Shown: one piece after another, positions 50,610 to 61,134 of the stretch
Layout of the letters: every line of letters starts with the position of its first letter
Position numbering within the stretch: the first letter of the stretch is position 1
Assembly: GCA_951799405.1 (NCBI GenBank)
Contig: OX637334.1
Coordinates: 3,410,001-3,474,000, forward strand
Source: Agapetus fuscipes
Taxonomy: Eukaryota; Arthropoda; Insecta; Trichoptera; Glossosomatidae
Direction of reading: 5' to 3'
Length of the DNA stretch: 64,000 bases
The notes under the pieces: generated by a model
Seen by the model: only the letters and a program-made list of their open reading frames with translations
Database searches by the model: none
Told to the model about the DNA's origin: nothing
Translations under genes and position numbers: made by a program

Positions 50610-50894
50610 GGGGCTTCCACACGCTTGCCAACCCATCACAAGTCAAGCGCACAGTGTGTCGTCTAGAACATGCTAGCTGGACAAATTTTTGTCTAATGGA
50701 CTAATTTTGTCCAGCTAGCATGTTCTAGACGACACACTGCACACTTGGCTTGTAGCTAAGCGCACAGTGTGTCGTCTAGAACATGCTAGCTGGACAAAAT
50801 TAGTCCATTAGACAAAATTTTGTCCAGCTAGCATGTTCTAGACGACACACTGTGCGCTTGACTTGTGATGGGTTGGCAAGCGTGTGGAAGCCCC
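50610..50894. mobile_element. MITE-K, 285-bp near-perfect palindrome
   Basis: GGGGCTTCCACACGCTTGCC at the left is exactly inverted at the right. Each half contains its own hairpin around TCTAGAACATGCTAGCTGGAC. Flanking AT on both sides extends the symmetry. High arm identity suggests recent formation or strong constraint. Confidence 0.85.
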
Positions 50895-51205
50895 ATGATA
50901 TATTTTAAACAACTCTCACATTGTCTCAGATTGTGTAGAATGTGATCTGTAAGACAATGAAATTGAAAGGTCATCTTTAAATCAAATGGGACATAAGCCA
51001 AACATGCACTGGGGAAGGGGGGGTGATTTGTTGGGAAACTTCACAAAAAGTTCTTAAAGAATAAATAGTCCTATTATAATTTAAGTGACTAAGCAATTGC
51101 ACGCTCATGAATTAAGTTGTAATTGAATCTATCGGTAGGAATCCTTTCGCGACGTTAAAGATCAACGGTACGGCAACGCAAGAACCTATAAATTAGAGCC
51201 GTGCA

Positions 51206-51485
51206 GCGGTCGATAGCTCAGTCGGTAGAGCGCTTGCATTCCATGCCGAGATCCTAGGTTCGAATCCCACCGAGCGTTTTAGAAATTATTCCCGTTTCGG
51301 TGTTTATTTCAAACCCGCAATAAAATACCGGCAAGACTTACTCAGCCTTCACAAGAAATGAGTACCAGCCCACTCGGGAGCTGCGAAACCAACACTTCAA
51401 CTGAAGTGGTTGGCGTAAAGCAGTCCCCTTAACTGGAAAAATAAATAGGTTCACTCGCCACATGCGACCCCTTCGGGGATAATGC
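51206..51485 (+). mobile_element. SINE-A copy, 3' end missing
   Basis: Good tRNA-like head: CGGTCGATAGCTCAGTCGG (A box) and AGGTTCGAATCCCACCG (B box). Body to CGACCCCTTCGGGGATAATG; the last ~45 bp absent. Confidence 0.87.
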
Positions 51486-51692
51486 CTTTTCCTTTCAAAT
51501 TCGTCAATTTTATCGATCACAAGATTTATAACGCTTGCGTATATGTTTGGACTGGCTTGGACGGCAATGTTTCCACCTTTCTAGAAACATTTTTGCATTC
51601 GCCCGAGTTTTTTTGTACACATGGATATGCAACTATGAAGTTGTTTGTTCTCTTTCTTACTAAGGACCATTTTCGTAAGACAGTTAAAAATA

Positions 51693-51940
51693 CTATTAAG
51701 ATGATTTATTTAGTGCGAGCTTGGTCGTCGCTGTAGAAAGCGTCCATTCTCAAGAAAGACCCAGTTGTTGTAAGGCTAGATGGACCTTTAGTGACCAGTC
51801 TTTGGTAAAGGTATATTAAATTTTTAGCTAGCGAAGAGCATATTTGAAAATATAAATGGTATATTTCTTTGTACCCCGCCGGGATTTGAATCCACAACCT
51901 TCCATTTACGAATCAGAATGGTTAACCACTAGATTACGGG
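51693..51940 (-). mobile_element. SINE-B copy
   Basis: Tail side AAGATGATTTATTTAGTGCG to head GGTTTGAATCC-type B box (plus GGATTTGAATCCACAACC) and CTAGATTACGGG. Confidence 0.8.
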
Positions 51941-52390
51941 TGCGGAAACAGATATATACCTAATGTATATTTTTTGTAAAAATATTTTCTAGTCCATAAT
52001 ATATATCCTAAGACAATGGGGGCCAGCACTGGCTACTCCCGAGTCTCCCAGTTGGCGGCAAACGTTCACAACGGCGAAATGAATTATTATGTAAATGTTG
52101 TTGGTGGATGTCGGAGCGGGGAATGCCGCGAAACTGATGGATGCAGTCAGCGGGGGCCCTGGGGTACAAGACGAGGGGGGGGGGGACCTCCCGCTGGTCA
52201 CACAGGCACACCGACACCATTGTTATTCCCATTAAATCCCACCAAAAGTCAAAAGCACAAAACTGATGTATTTCATTTATGAAAATATGGACCGGCTGAA
52301 CCCGCCGCGGACGAGGTATATGATAGAAAAAAAAATGATTAAGAAAATAAAAACAAACCCACAATGCCATCGGTTATTGTGGATCCTATT
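51941..52390. other. No recognised feature
   Basis: Overlapping frames at 51989-52370 on both strands lack a known domain. G-rich tract at 52168-52190. Confidence 0.4.
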
Positions 52391-52856
52391 GTCCGGTCGA
52401 TGGCTCAGTTGGTGGAGTGCTTGCATTCCATGCCGAGAGCTCGGGTTCGAATCCCACCGAGGGTGTCCAAAATGATTTCCCGTTTCAAAATAAAATACGT
52501 GCAAGGCATACCCAGCCTTCAGAAGAATTGAGCACCATCCCCGTCGGAAGCTGAAAACCCCCACTTCAACTGAAGTGGTTGGCGTAAGGCCGGTCCCCTT
52601 GCATGTAAAAATATATATTCCACTCGCCAAAGAGGCAAGGGACGACTGAGAAAAGTATGGAGTGCTCAGATTGAGGAGATCAAAGAAGAAAACGTATGAA
52701 AAAGGTGATGGATTGAAAGAGGTATGTAAGGATAGGAAGAAATGAAGGCAGCTCTGCAGAGGCTCTGGCTCTGGAGTTACAGTGTACAGTCACATGTGAA
52801 ACCCTTCGGAGATAACGCGGCAAGATGTTGTACTATATGTGCAGCTTAGTTGCGTT
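52391..52856 (+). mobile_element. SINE-A copy split by LINE-F
   Basis: Head and body 52391-52630 (A box GATGGCTCAGTTGGTGG, B box GGTTCGAATCCC) break off at CCACTCGCCA. The 3' end resumes at CACATGTGAAACCCTTCGG (52791) and reaches GTGCAGCTTAGTTGCG. Confidence 0.8.
52631..52790 (+). pseudogene. LINE-F C-terminal fragment inside SINE-A
   Basis: GGGACGACTGAGAAAAGTATGG ... AAGGTGATGGATTGAAAGAGG ... GCAGCTCTGCAGAGGCTCTGG align with 23310-23480 with deletions. Confidence 0.7.
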
Positions 52857-54203
52857 GCGTATCGGTAAATCTTGTAGGTATAACTAGCAGGAAATATGTT
52901 AATGTGCGCTGTCAGGATATTCAACCTCCTCATCAGCTCAACGTATTCATTATCGATTGTGGACTCAGTATAATGAACTTGTGTATGTTGAGCTCTCCAA
53001 ATAGTTCTTCCTAGGAAATGTACTCTGCTATTAGGCATTACAAGCTTAGATGAATTGTTCGTGAACTAGTTCAGGAGCCGTAGCTGCCGCTCTTTATCTG
53101 TATTGATGCACTTTACATAATTACATGCCATCAAGAGCCCAATTTTACTAGCACGCCTAGCGGCAGAATTTAATTTAATATGTTTAGATTTTTAACAATA
53201 GTATTTTATGCACACTCTCTTATTCTTGTGTGCACAACGCTAACAGAGAAATCCCAAATATAGCCTACCAAAATTAATTATGAAATGTAGGAAAAAAACT
53301 TGTTTTATCAGTGGTATAAGGCGAACAAAATAAACAACTGTAAAGGAGAACGACTGTTTGCGATTTTTTTCATGTGAGATATTGTCGCTTACATAAGGAT
53401 ATTTTTGTGTCTTCAACAATTTTCTTTTCATGCGCTGTCACTTTGGCATGGCTTCATTTTTGTTTTTTGCCGGGGTTGTTGTGTCAAGTTGTCATAGCAC
53501 TGCTGCCAACCCTCACTGTCGATGATATCTGTCACGCATTGTTACCCTTTTCAACCAAACGCGTACGAGCGCAAGCCAGAAACTATTCGTGAAAGCTTAT
53601 CGTTTTGTTATCTATCTCCCTCACACATGCAAACTATTGCTATCGATCTCCCTCATATGCATACATCCATCTCCCTTCCTCACGATAATAGCAAAAGTGA
53701 CAATCAATGAAATCTGACTGCTGTACATACATTTGCCAGTGACTCCATTTCCATCCTCAGTCATTTCTCTCCTGCTGGTCACACACGTTTCTCGCAGGTT
53801 GAATACTCAACTTGATAAATCCATCCTCCTTCCTCGCGATAATCGCTAAAGTGACAGTCAATAAAATCCCAGCCCAGGGCGTACAGTACATTTTATATTG
53901 ACTTAAGCATCATCGCTCCCTACATTTTTATTACCAGACAATAAAAAATAATTGTGTCTAATGTTTGACTTTACATGGCATTCCTCCTCGCGGACCCAAT
54001 TAGGAGAAACAGGATCAAATGCCAGACTTGTAGATGCTGGGAACACCAGCGCGTCTTTACATCACGGACTGTGGACTAATAAATGATGACGAGCAGAGCA
54101 GTGATATCAGATGCTGCCGGCTCGGTGTGTGTGAGTGTCTCACAGTACCTACAGTTGTTCCATCTAGGACAGCACAGTGACAAAAGAACACATGACATGA
54201 ACA
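52857..54203. other. No gene; internal ~160-bp duplication
   Basis: 53665-53725 (CTTCCTCACGATAATAGCAA ... GACAATCAATGAAATC) is repeated at 53822-53890 (CTTCCTCGCGATAATCGCTA ... GACAGTCAATAAAATC). The remainder is AT-rich and unassigned. The 62-73-codon frames show no domain. Confidence 0.5.
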
Positions 54204-54239
54204 TGAAGACTACAGGGGAAAATGATAATAGGATGGTGA

Positions 54240-54440
54240 TGATGATGATGATAAGGATGTAGAATCCATCTTTCCGGGCTTGTAGACCATGGTCCAATAA
54301 TTCTTTTGTAGGCTGCTTTATTCTTTTTGGAAGGCTGCTACGTTTCGTCAGTAACATATGACTGACTTCTTCAGGGCTTGTACTTAGACTGATGATGATG
54401 GATGGAAAGATGGATTCTACATCATTATCATCATCATCTG
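54240..54440. repeat. Inverted repeat, 200 bp
   Basis: GATGTAGAATCCATCTTTCC near the left is inverted as GGAAAGATGGATTCTACATC near the right, each bounded by ATG/ATC runs. The interior has GGAAGGCTGCTACGTTTCGT. Family unknown. Confidence 0.7.
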
Positions 54441-54471
54441 AAGCCGGCCATGAAAGCCTAAAAACACTTAT

Positions 54472-54751
54472 GATAATAGGATGATTTATTTGGCGAGCGC
54501 TGTTTTTGTGTGTACACATCTCAAGAGTCCTCTGCGAGCTTGGTCGTCGCTGTAGAAAACGCCAATTCTCAACCAAGACCCAGTTGCTGTACGGCTAGAT
54601 AGACCTTTAGTGACCGGTCTTTGGTAAAGGTATGTGATTTTTTTACCCAGCGAAGAGCATATTTCAAAATATGAATGGCTCCGCTGGGATTCGAACCCAC
54701 AACCTTCCATATTCGAGTCAGAAGTGTTAAGCGCTAGACTGCGGACCGGTC
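54472..54751 (-). mobile_element. SINE-B, full-length copy
   Basis: ATAATAGGATGATTTATTTG (tail) through AAGGTATGTGATTTTTTTACC to the head with GGTTCGAATCCC and GACCGGTCCGC on the minus strand. Confidence 0.87.
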
Positions 54752-55071
54752 AAACTGGAAAAACAAGGAATGTCAGCAAAATTTTGAAAATAAGTTCGTC
54801 AAGAAAAAAAATCTAGTAGCATATGTGTGTATCTAAAGCTCTGCAAAATTCGTAATGCAACAACAGTCGCTATCACAATTTATGGCGAAATTTCCGGTTC
54901 TTTGTGACAGGCAATAAACATGATTTCAAATTTCAAATTTTGATTTGCTAATAATGTTCTTCAACTGACATTCCTTGTTCTTCCCCTGTAGTCTTCACAT
55001 TAGATCACATGATTTTGCATCACACGACAGAACAACACATGACACTATGTCACATAACGTGAAACATGGAC

Positions 55072-55199
55072 AGTTGTTTAAATATTTTTTAAATCAATTT
55101 CCAGTTTTCTTAAGCCACATTGGTCCAGTACACACACAAACATTGCTCATACGAAATTACTTCTAATGGGCGTAATACAAACAAGCACTAAGGCAGCGA
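55072..55199 (-). mobile_element. MITE-D, left half only
   Basis: AATATTTTTTAAATCAATTTCC to AAACAAGCACTAAGGCAGCGAG, reverse orientation; the distal half is missing. Confidence 0.7.
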
Positions 55200-55275
55200 G
55201 GGGTCAACATCAAGGAACAATTATTAATACTCTTGTCACAGTTATTGTTAAACATGCGTGCAGATATGCGTAGTC

Positions 55276-55481
55276 TACGTAAAGTTTACGGAAAGTATTA
55301 AAGAGTGGGTTTCCTCAAAATTTGCCGTTTTTGTTTGTTTGAACTTGATTTTTTTCATCACTTTAACTCTTTTGCTAAGACCATAAAGTGTAAGCAACAA
55401 AAACGGAAGATTTTGGGGAAAATCACTCCGTAAACTTTACTTTACTCAAGTTTTGCAACTCGTACTAAGGGCACTGTTCTT
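55276..55481. mobile_element. MITE-P copy, left end shortened
   Basis: GTAAAGTTTACGGAAAGTAT to CAAGTTTTGCAACTCGTACT. Gives the empty-site sequence for both insertions at 40.05 and 42.43 kb. Confidence 0.75.
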
Positions 55482-55499
55482 TATTAAAGCTACCAATTG

Positions 55500-55731
55500 C
55501 GGCTGACCACCCATGCTGTAAAAAATGGTTCACTTTGCCAATGTCACCCCTGTCTCAGGGAAGGACGGCAAGAGTTGCAGGGTGTATGTCCATTTGAGAT
55601 TTGGTTTTTATGTTGTAGGTTCACATGAGGCATGTGCAAGCGCGAACTTGTACGTGTCTGGTTGTGAGAATGCATGTAATGTGAATCTCCAATATAGCAT
55701 ATCTTTGCAACTTAGATTAGATTAGATTAGA
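55500..55731 (+). mobile_element. SINE-C copy, 5'-truncated, (GATTA)n tail
   Basis: CGGCTGACCACCCATGCTG to TTTGCAACTTAGATTAGATT. The first ~25 bp of the family are missing. Closest to the 38018 copy. Confidence 0.85.
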
Positions 55732-55732
55732 A

Positions 55733-55866
55733 TTGGCATTGTAATCACTTCTATGTAAGCTTTTGTGGCGGGGCTTATCACTTCGGGAGTTTTCGGTTTT
55801 AGTCAACTCGAACTAGAATAGTATTTTGAGTAATAGTTAACTAAACTTAAATTATTGGGCCTTAGA
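55733..55866. repeat. Family H repeat
   Basis: TTGGCATTGTAATCACTTCT, GGCGGGGCTTATCACTTCGG and AGTTAACTAAACTTAAATT...GGGCCTTAG match 61418-61562. Confidence 0.65.
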
Positions 55867-56035
55867 GATTATGTTCTAATTTCATTTGTGAGGCTGAAAT
55901 CGTGAATGGTATCTGTATAAAAGCAAGTACCTTGACCCAAAATAAATAGGTAGGAGGGCTCGTAGCTGAATGTCGATTATACGAGTGCCAGTACAAGTAG
56001 AGGTGTATTTATTCTGTAGGGCGAGGGGCACATAT

Positions 56036-56291
56036 CGTCTCCTTTGTGCGTGTTTATCTTATATCCATCAGAGGTAATTTCATATGAGCAATGTTTATAT
56101 GCACACTGGATTAATATGTCTTATAAATACTGTAAATTTATTTAAAAAATATTAAAAACAACTCTCACACTAATGCGTTGTACGTTTTTTTCTCAGCTCA
56201 GATTCTGTGGAATGTGATTCTTAAAACAATTGCATTGAAGGGTCATGTTTGAATCAAATGTTAGATAAGTCAAACAAGCACTGGGGGGAGG
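56036..56291 (+). mobile_element. MITE-D copy, TSD ATAT
   Basis: CGTCTCCTTTGTGCGTG to CAAGCACTGGGGGGAGG, flanked by ATAT (56032-56035, 56292-56295). Confidence 0.85.
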
Positions 56292-56488
56292 ATATGGGGG
56301 AGGCCAGGGAGCCCTGCGCCACAATCATTGGAGATCACATTTAGATAAATAAACACACATTACACCGCTCTCTGTATAATTGTAATTTTTAATTAAAATG
56401 GAGGATGCGCGCGTTATTTATTTGTTCCTGTAGGACGCCCTCGTGCGCTAGCGTCTATTCTACTATTCCCTAGTAGTAGTTAGGAGTT

Positions 56489-57151
56489 GGTTCCACGACA
56501 AATCGGTCACAGGCAACCCGTCCACAGACAAAACAGTCCCACGTTAGTTCGTCCAAATGAATTTTCGGTCAAATACATTTCAGTCAGCGACATTTCGGTC
56601 ACATAAATATATCGCCACTTTAAAGGTTAATTTGAATAAGTACTGATTCACTGTTTCGATAAATAGTGGATAAAATATTTTATTGGGTGTAACTTGTCAC
56701 AGTTAGTGATCTGCTCATAAGGAAGTTCGTATGAAAAACTTGTCACACACGATTTTCGTATTTTTTAAATGTTCTTCTCTCGTAGAAACTAGGGAAAAAT
56801 GTGCATTTATCTAAGAAACCCATGTTAGCTTCATATGTCACTGATTCAGTTTTACCTTTAAGGTATCGATATGGTCCACAGACAGCTTTTTATAATAATC
56901 TATGATCTAAGTTGCAAAGAGATATTAACATTCAAAACTCATATCAGCTCCATCACAGAAAACTACAATTAATGAAAATTACCGTAATTTCAAAGGTTTT
57001 TTGGAGAGCAAGTTTTGTGTGATAGAGCGGTTTGTGGGTATTTCTTGTACATGATCGAAAAATCTTATGAACAAGCTGTCGTGTGACCGAATTGTCAATG
57101 GACGAGCTCTCTGTGGATGAGTTACCTTTCACCGATTTGTCGTGACAAACC
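56489..57151. repeat. FB-M foldback element, with MITE-I inside
   Basis: Left arm GGTTCCACGACAAATCGGTC ... CGTCCACAGAC; right arm inverted: GAGCTCTCTGTGGATGAGTT ... CACCGATTTGTCGTGACAAACC. Arms of roughly 100 bp built from repeated GTCCA/GACATTTCGGTCA words. The same words form the target of the R1-clade insertion. Confidence 0.7.
56611..56870. mobile_element. MITE-I copy 1
   Basis: Ends ATCGCCACTTTAAAGGTTAA and TTACCTTTAAGGTATCGAT; shares TTCTCTCGTAGAAA and GAAACCCATGTTAGCTT with 61135-61393. Confidence 0.75.
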
Positions 57152-57499
57152 TACTGCTATTGTAGGCTGTACAGAGGAGGTAACGGGAAGCTGCTCTGAT
57201 TACTTTTCTCAGGGCGGGAGATGAGAACTAAAGCAACAAAGCAATGACCGATAGTCTCATCCAACAGGCTGGAAACCTGGCAAGAGTAGAAGAAAGCATG
57301 GACTACAAAATTGAGCGAATTAAAGGAAATTTTGTCGAATTAAATGAAGAGAATAAGGAAACCCACGATGGTTCAGAAACTCGGTAGACCTAGATATGAA
57401 TATGTGAAAATTTGGTGCAGGATCTGAAAATCGCCCTTGGGGTGCCTAGTGCCACGAAACGCTATTTATTGCTATTATTTTACTTCCAGAATTGATTTT
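57152..57499. other. No gene; LINE-L-like 3' end
   Basis: 57424-57475 (AAAATCGCCCTTGGGGTGCC...ACGAAACGCTATTTATTG) resembles the LINE-L 3' terminus; the rest is unassigned. Confidence 0.45.
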
Positions 57500-57660
57500 G
57501 TACTTAGCTAATAGGTTGATATGAGACTGACGACCCATGCTGTACAAAATGGTTCACTTTGACAATGTTACCGCTGGTTTCAGGGAAGGTCGGTAGAAGT
57601 TGCAGGGTTTATGTTTATTTAAGGCTTAGATTTTAATGTTTCAGTACACATGCAGCATTT
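57500..57660 (+). mobile_element. SINE-C copy, 3' part missing
   Basis: AATAGGTTGATATGAGACTG to TCAGTACACATGCAGCATTT, directly followed by a second copy. Confidence 0.75.
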
Positions 57661-57666
57661 TTTATG

Positions 57667-57894
57667 AGTACCCATACTGTAAAAAATGGTTCACTTTGCC
57701 AATGTCACCCCTGCTTCAGGGAAGGTCGGCAAGAGTTGCAGGGCTTATGTCCATTTGAGATTGAGTTTTTTTATATTGTAGGTCCACATGCGGCATGTGT
57801 AGGCGCGAAATTATGCATGTCTGCTTGTGGGAATGCATTTAATGTAAATTTTAAATGATATATATCTTTGCAGCTTAGATCAGATTAGATTAGT
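57667..57894 (+). mobile_element. SINE-C copy, (GATTA)n-type tail
   Basis: GTACCCATACTGTAAAAAATGG to TTTGCAGCTTAGATCAGATT; starts ~25 bp inside the family. Head-to-tail with the previous copy. Confidence 0.82.
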
Positions 57895-58078
57895 ATCTCA
57901 GGTTCTAGATAGATTGTAGAATAAGAAAATCATAGTGGGTCGGAAACTCGGCCGACTCAGAATTGAATGTGTGAATAGAATACCTGGTGCGAGATGTGAG
58001 AGAAAAGTACCCTGGGGGTGGCTAGTGCCACTGAACGGCGCTTTACTGTTTTAATTCTTCCACTTTCAGTTTTTTTTT
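57895..58078 (+). mobile_element. LINE-L-like 3' end
   Basis: CCCTGGGGGTGGCTAGTGCC and GAACGGCGCTTTACTG parallel 57424-57475 and the LINE-L end; diverged. Confidence 0.45.
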
Positions 58079-58290
58079 CTCGACTTATAGCTTGGTTTGA
58101 AGCTGACCCGCTAAAAAAAATATTTTCCCTATTTTCAAAGAAAAGCAGCAGGAGTTGGAAAGTCTATGTTCATGTAAGGTTTGGTTTATTTTTTGTGTAC
58201 ACACGCAGCATGTGTAAACGCGAACTTACATGTGTCTACTTGTGGTCGGAACCTTAAAATTTCAATGCATCTTTGCAACTTAGATTATAG
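58079..58290 (+). mobile_element. SINE-C copy, diverged
   Basis: CTCGACTTATAGCTTGGTTTG to TTTGCAACTTAGATTATAG; third SINE-C in 800 bp in the same direction. Confidence 0.78.
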
Positions 58291-58891
58291 TGAATGCTCC
58301 ACGAAATGCACCCACAGATTCAGAATTATGTTCATAATTAGTTTTGTCCTCGCCTCACGCGTGTGTAATATTGCACCTACATAATATACACCTGTAGGTA
58401 AGTTAGGTACGCATTGCTGGTTTGAGTACCCCGTGATGTGAGAAGCTGTATGGGGATTATTGCAGATATTTAGTTGTGAGAGTGTTCCTGCTTCCCCTGC
58501 ACTATAATTACTGGTGCTGCCTTTGCAGTACACACCGCCTTGCAGTCACTCCTTAATTAATCACTCCCCGGCCAACACCTCCCCCCGAGAGGGGCGGGGG
58601 AGGGAAAGGGGGAGGTGCTAACGAGCCCCTCCCCCCCACCACCTCCCTCACAACCTTCTCATTAAGATTTTTTTATCAAATTATCGCCAACATGACATTG
58701 CTCTCTCCTAGTTGTCGCTGTATGGCCTATCCAAACCAGGATAGTAATAGTTTTTTCGGACTATCTGGTTAGTGGGAAGTTTTAAAAATGTGCAGACATT
58801 AGACTAGAGGCAAGTTCTCAAACTAATAGAACAATATTAATGTAAAAAATACGAAATATTTGCAAAGTAATAAACAATATCAGCCGCATGC
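58291..58891. other. No gene; purine/pyrimidine-rich tract
   Basis: 58291-58330 (GTGAATGCTCCACGAAATGC...) resembles the LINE-L piece at 12718. 58565-58650 is an almost G/C-only tract with (C)n and (G)n runs. Confidence 0.45.
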
Positions 58892-59083
58892 CCGTCTGGT
58901 CGACAGGTTGGTTTCGAATCCCACCGAGGTTGTCGGAAGGGATTTCCCGTTTCGGTGATTATTTCAAACCCAAAATAAAACACCGGCAACGTTTATCCAG
59001 CTTTCACAATAAATAAATACCAGCCGACTCGGAAGCTGGGAAACGCAACACTTCAACTGATGCGGCTGACGTGAGGCCGGCCG
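58892..59083 (+). mobile_element. SINE-A copy with deleted A box
   Basis: GTCTGGTCGACAGGTTGGTTTC joins the first head bases to the B box, losing the middle of the tRNA-like part. The body runs to GACGTGAGGCCGGCC and the 3' end is absent. Confidence 0.75.
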
Positions 59084-59594
59084 GAAAAAATATTTTCTGT
59101 AAAAAATGTTTATTTCCTTAGGAAATGTCAAAAATTGAAATGAACGTGTTTACCCCACTAGGCACGTTATTTTTTTTTGTCAATACTATTCATCTTGACA
59201 CATTTCCCTCAGAAATATTATTAATTTATTTATTTGTTATTTAAGCGGATAGAAAAACGTTAACGTTTCTGTGTACCCTGAGAAAGAAGGACTCAACTCA
59301 TTGAAACTCGCTTCTCACAGCTTGTAATGTCCCGCTAGGCTGTTTAACGGCCACTACTGTACCTTGCATGTCCACTGTCCCCGTCAGCTCGGCCGCGCAC
59401 ATACGTAGTACATATAACAGCCTAGACGCGTGTAGCGCCTCACGTACCTAATTATGATGTATGGAGCAAGCAGAGCAGCCGGGCGTGTATTGATTCGACG
59501 TGATAACACTATCTCCATCACTGCGGCCAGTCACTTGCTCCGTGGGAACACACTCTGACGCTGAAGACATTCCTGGACATCTTATTTAGAAATT
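59084..59594. other. No recognised feature
   Basis: Nothing recognised. Confidence 0.35.
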
Positions 59595-59640
59595 GTCCGG
59601 TCGATAGCTCAGTCGGTAGAGTGCTGGCATTCTATACTCT
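59595..59640 (+). mobile_element. SINE-A head fragment
   Basis: GTCCGGTCGATAGCTCAGTC...GTGCTGGCATTCTAT; only the first ~45 bp with the A box. Confidence 0.65.
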
Positions 59641-59655
59641 CGGCTAGATGTATCA

Positions 59656-59748
59656 TCTAATAATCTAATAATCTCATAATCTAAGCTGCAAGGATATGTA
59701 AGCATTTAAGGCTCATATAAAATGCAAGCCTACAGACAGGCACATGTA
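59656..59748 (-). mobile_element. SINE-C 3' fragment
   Basis: TAATCTAATAATCTCATAATCT then AAGCTGCAAGGATATG to CAGACAGGCACATGTAA. Confidence 0.7.
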
Positions 59749-59760
59749 ATAATAATAATA

Positions 59761-59932
59761 ATATTAGGATGATTTATTTGGTGAGCGCTGTTTTTGTGTG
59801 TATCACACCTCAAGAGCCCTCTGCGAGCTTGGTCGTCGCTGTAGAAAGCGCCAATTCTCAAGCAAGACCCAGTTGTTGTAAGGTTGGATGGATTACGAGT
59901 CCGAGGTGTTGCCACTGGATTACGGACCGGTC
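59761..59932 (-). mobile_element. SINE-B copy with deleted body
   Basis: Tail and mid part (59761-59890: TTAGGATGATTTATTTGGTG ... CAATTCTCAAGCAAGACCC) joined to the head (59890-59932: ATTACGAGTCCGAGG ... TACGGACCGGTCC); about 110 bp including the B box are gone. Confidence 0.75.
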
Positions 59933-59937
59933 CAAGA

Positions 59938-60055
59938 TGCCAACGACACGCGGTGTACCTGAGCGGTAACGCATCCAAGTACTATCCGCGCCCAATGTTG
60001 CTTAACTTTGGTGATCTATGGGAACCGGTGCTTTCAACATGGTAACGTCGTTGAC
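59938..60055 (-). rRNA. 5S rRNA-derived copy, probably a pseudogene
   Basis: The minus strand reads as a ~118-nt 5S rRNA: start (G)TCAACGAC, then GTTAAGCAACATTGGGCGCG (box A region), TAGTACTTGGATG (box C region) and end CCGCGTGTCGTTGGC, which pairs with the start. Changes in the control region (GCGTTACCGCTCAGG) and the lack of a T-run terminator downstream suggest it is not functional. It lies 5 bp from the SINE-B head, so it could also be part of a composite short element. Confidence 0.75.
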
Positions 60056-60152
60056 AAATGTTTGTAAGAAGATCTGTCAATTTAAGATGGTCGCAAGTGA
60101 ACAGCTGATTAGTCGTCATATAAAAATTACCGATATTCGGTAGGTAAAAATA

Positions 60153-60428
60153 TAGGTTCAAATCCCATATAGGGTGTCAGAAATGATTTCCCGTTTCGGT
60201 GTTTATTTCAAAGTCCAAAATAAAATACCGTCAAGGTTTACTCGGACTTCACAAGAAATGAGTACCAGCCCCCTTAGGAGATGGAAAACCCCCACTTCAA
60301 CTGAATTAGTTGGCGTAAGACCGGCCCCCTTACCTATAAAAATAATTAGGTTCCACTCGCCACATACGAAACCCTTCGGAATTAACACGGAAAGAGGTTA
60401 CTTTATATATGTAGCTCAGTTTCGTTTA
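60153..60428 (+). mobile_element. SINE-A copy lacking the A box
   Basis: Begins near the B box (TAGGTTCAAATCCCATAT), full body, and ends ATATATGTAGCTCAGTTTCG. Confidence 0.82.
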
Positions 60429-60499
60429 GTAGCGTTTAACCAAACTTTACTTTCATAATTTCAGTGATTGCAGAGGCATTTATTTAGTACTGTTCTGTA

Positions 60500-60600
60500 C
60501 TGTACCCTGCCGCCGTTCCACTAGGGGTGGCCGGTACCTCTGCAGATGCGCCTCTACTTTTTTCTGTCCTTAGTCATCTTTCATAAAATAATAAATAAAC
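60500..60600 (-). mobile_element. LINE-F 3' end fragment
   Basis: CTGCCGCCGTTCCACTAGGG, then ACCTCTGCAGATGCGCCTCT, is the reverse of the 39180-39240 end. Confidence 0.65.
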
Positions 60601-61134
60601 TCAAGAGTAATAAAAAGCAAGCTTGTTTTATTTTTATTTGTTTTATTAATTTTTGTAATTTGGAAATACCACCCTAGCAATATTTGAGTTTTATTTCCTG
60701 TACCAGCATGCTTTGTAATTTTTAATTAAAAGTACATTATGTATGTTGGATATGAAGCTAATGGTCAATGTTACCAATGGTTTCTAAATGATTAGTTTGT
60801 TTTTTAATTTAAAAATTATTCGTGATCTAACACCACAAACGACACACAAATTAAATTTTTGAAAGCTCCTCTTGAGATCCGGTATTTTCAAGTTTAGTAA
60901 AGTTAAATAAAATGCAATTTAATTTAAATTTTCATAATATTTAACGCGTCGAATTTCGCCTGCTAATGTTAAGTGACTTGACCAAAGATTTTCAAGATGC
61001 CATCGTCTTCACTGACAGCAGTTGTTGTTGTTTTTTTTTTTTGTATAAAGATACATCAAAATTGCCGCAAACAGAATTTTGTTTGCGTCGTTTTCCAGCT
61101 AAATGAAGGTTAAACATATGATTTTTATGACTAT
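60601..61134. other. No gene; left end of a family H repeat
   Basis: CCGGTATTTTCAAGTTTAG at about 60880 is the inverse of the family H right end (TTAACTTGAAAATACCGGG at about 61540). AT-rich otherwise, with a T-run at 61030. Confidence 0.45.

Larger units (their letters stand above)
50137..51025 (+). mobile_element. MITE-D copy, TSD ATTT, carrying a LINE piece and MITE-K
   Basis: Left end CGTTCCTTTAGTGCTTG after ATTT (50133-50136); right end AACATGCACTGGGGAAGG...GTG before ATTT (51026-51029). Interruptions at 50216-50562 and 50610-50894. Confidence 0.85.
54204..54997 (+). mobile_element. MITE-E copy split by an inverted repeat and SINE-B
   Basis: Left end TGAAGACTACAGGGGAAAA (54204-54222). 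The rest resumes about 54760 (GAAAAACAAGGAATGTCAGC) to CCCCTGTAGTCTTCA (54997). About 540 bp of other repeats lie between. Confidence 0.65.
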
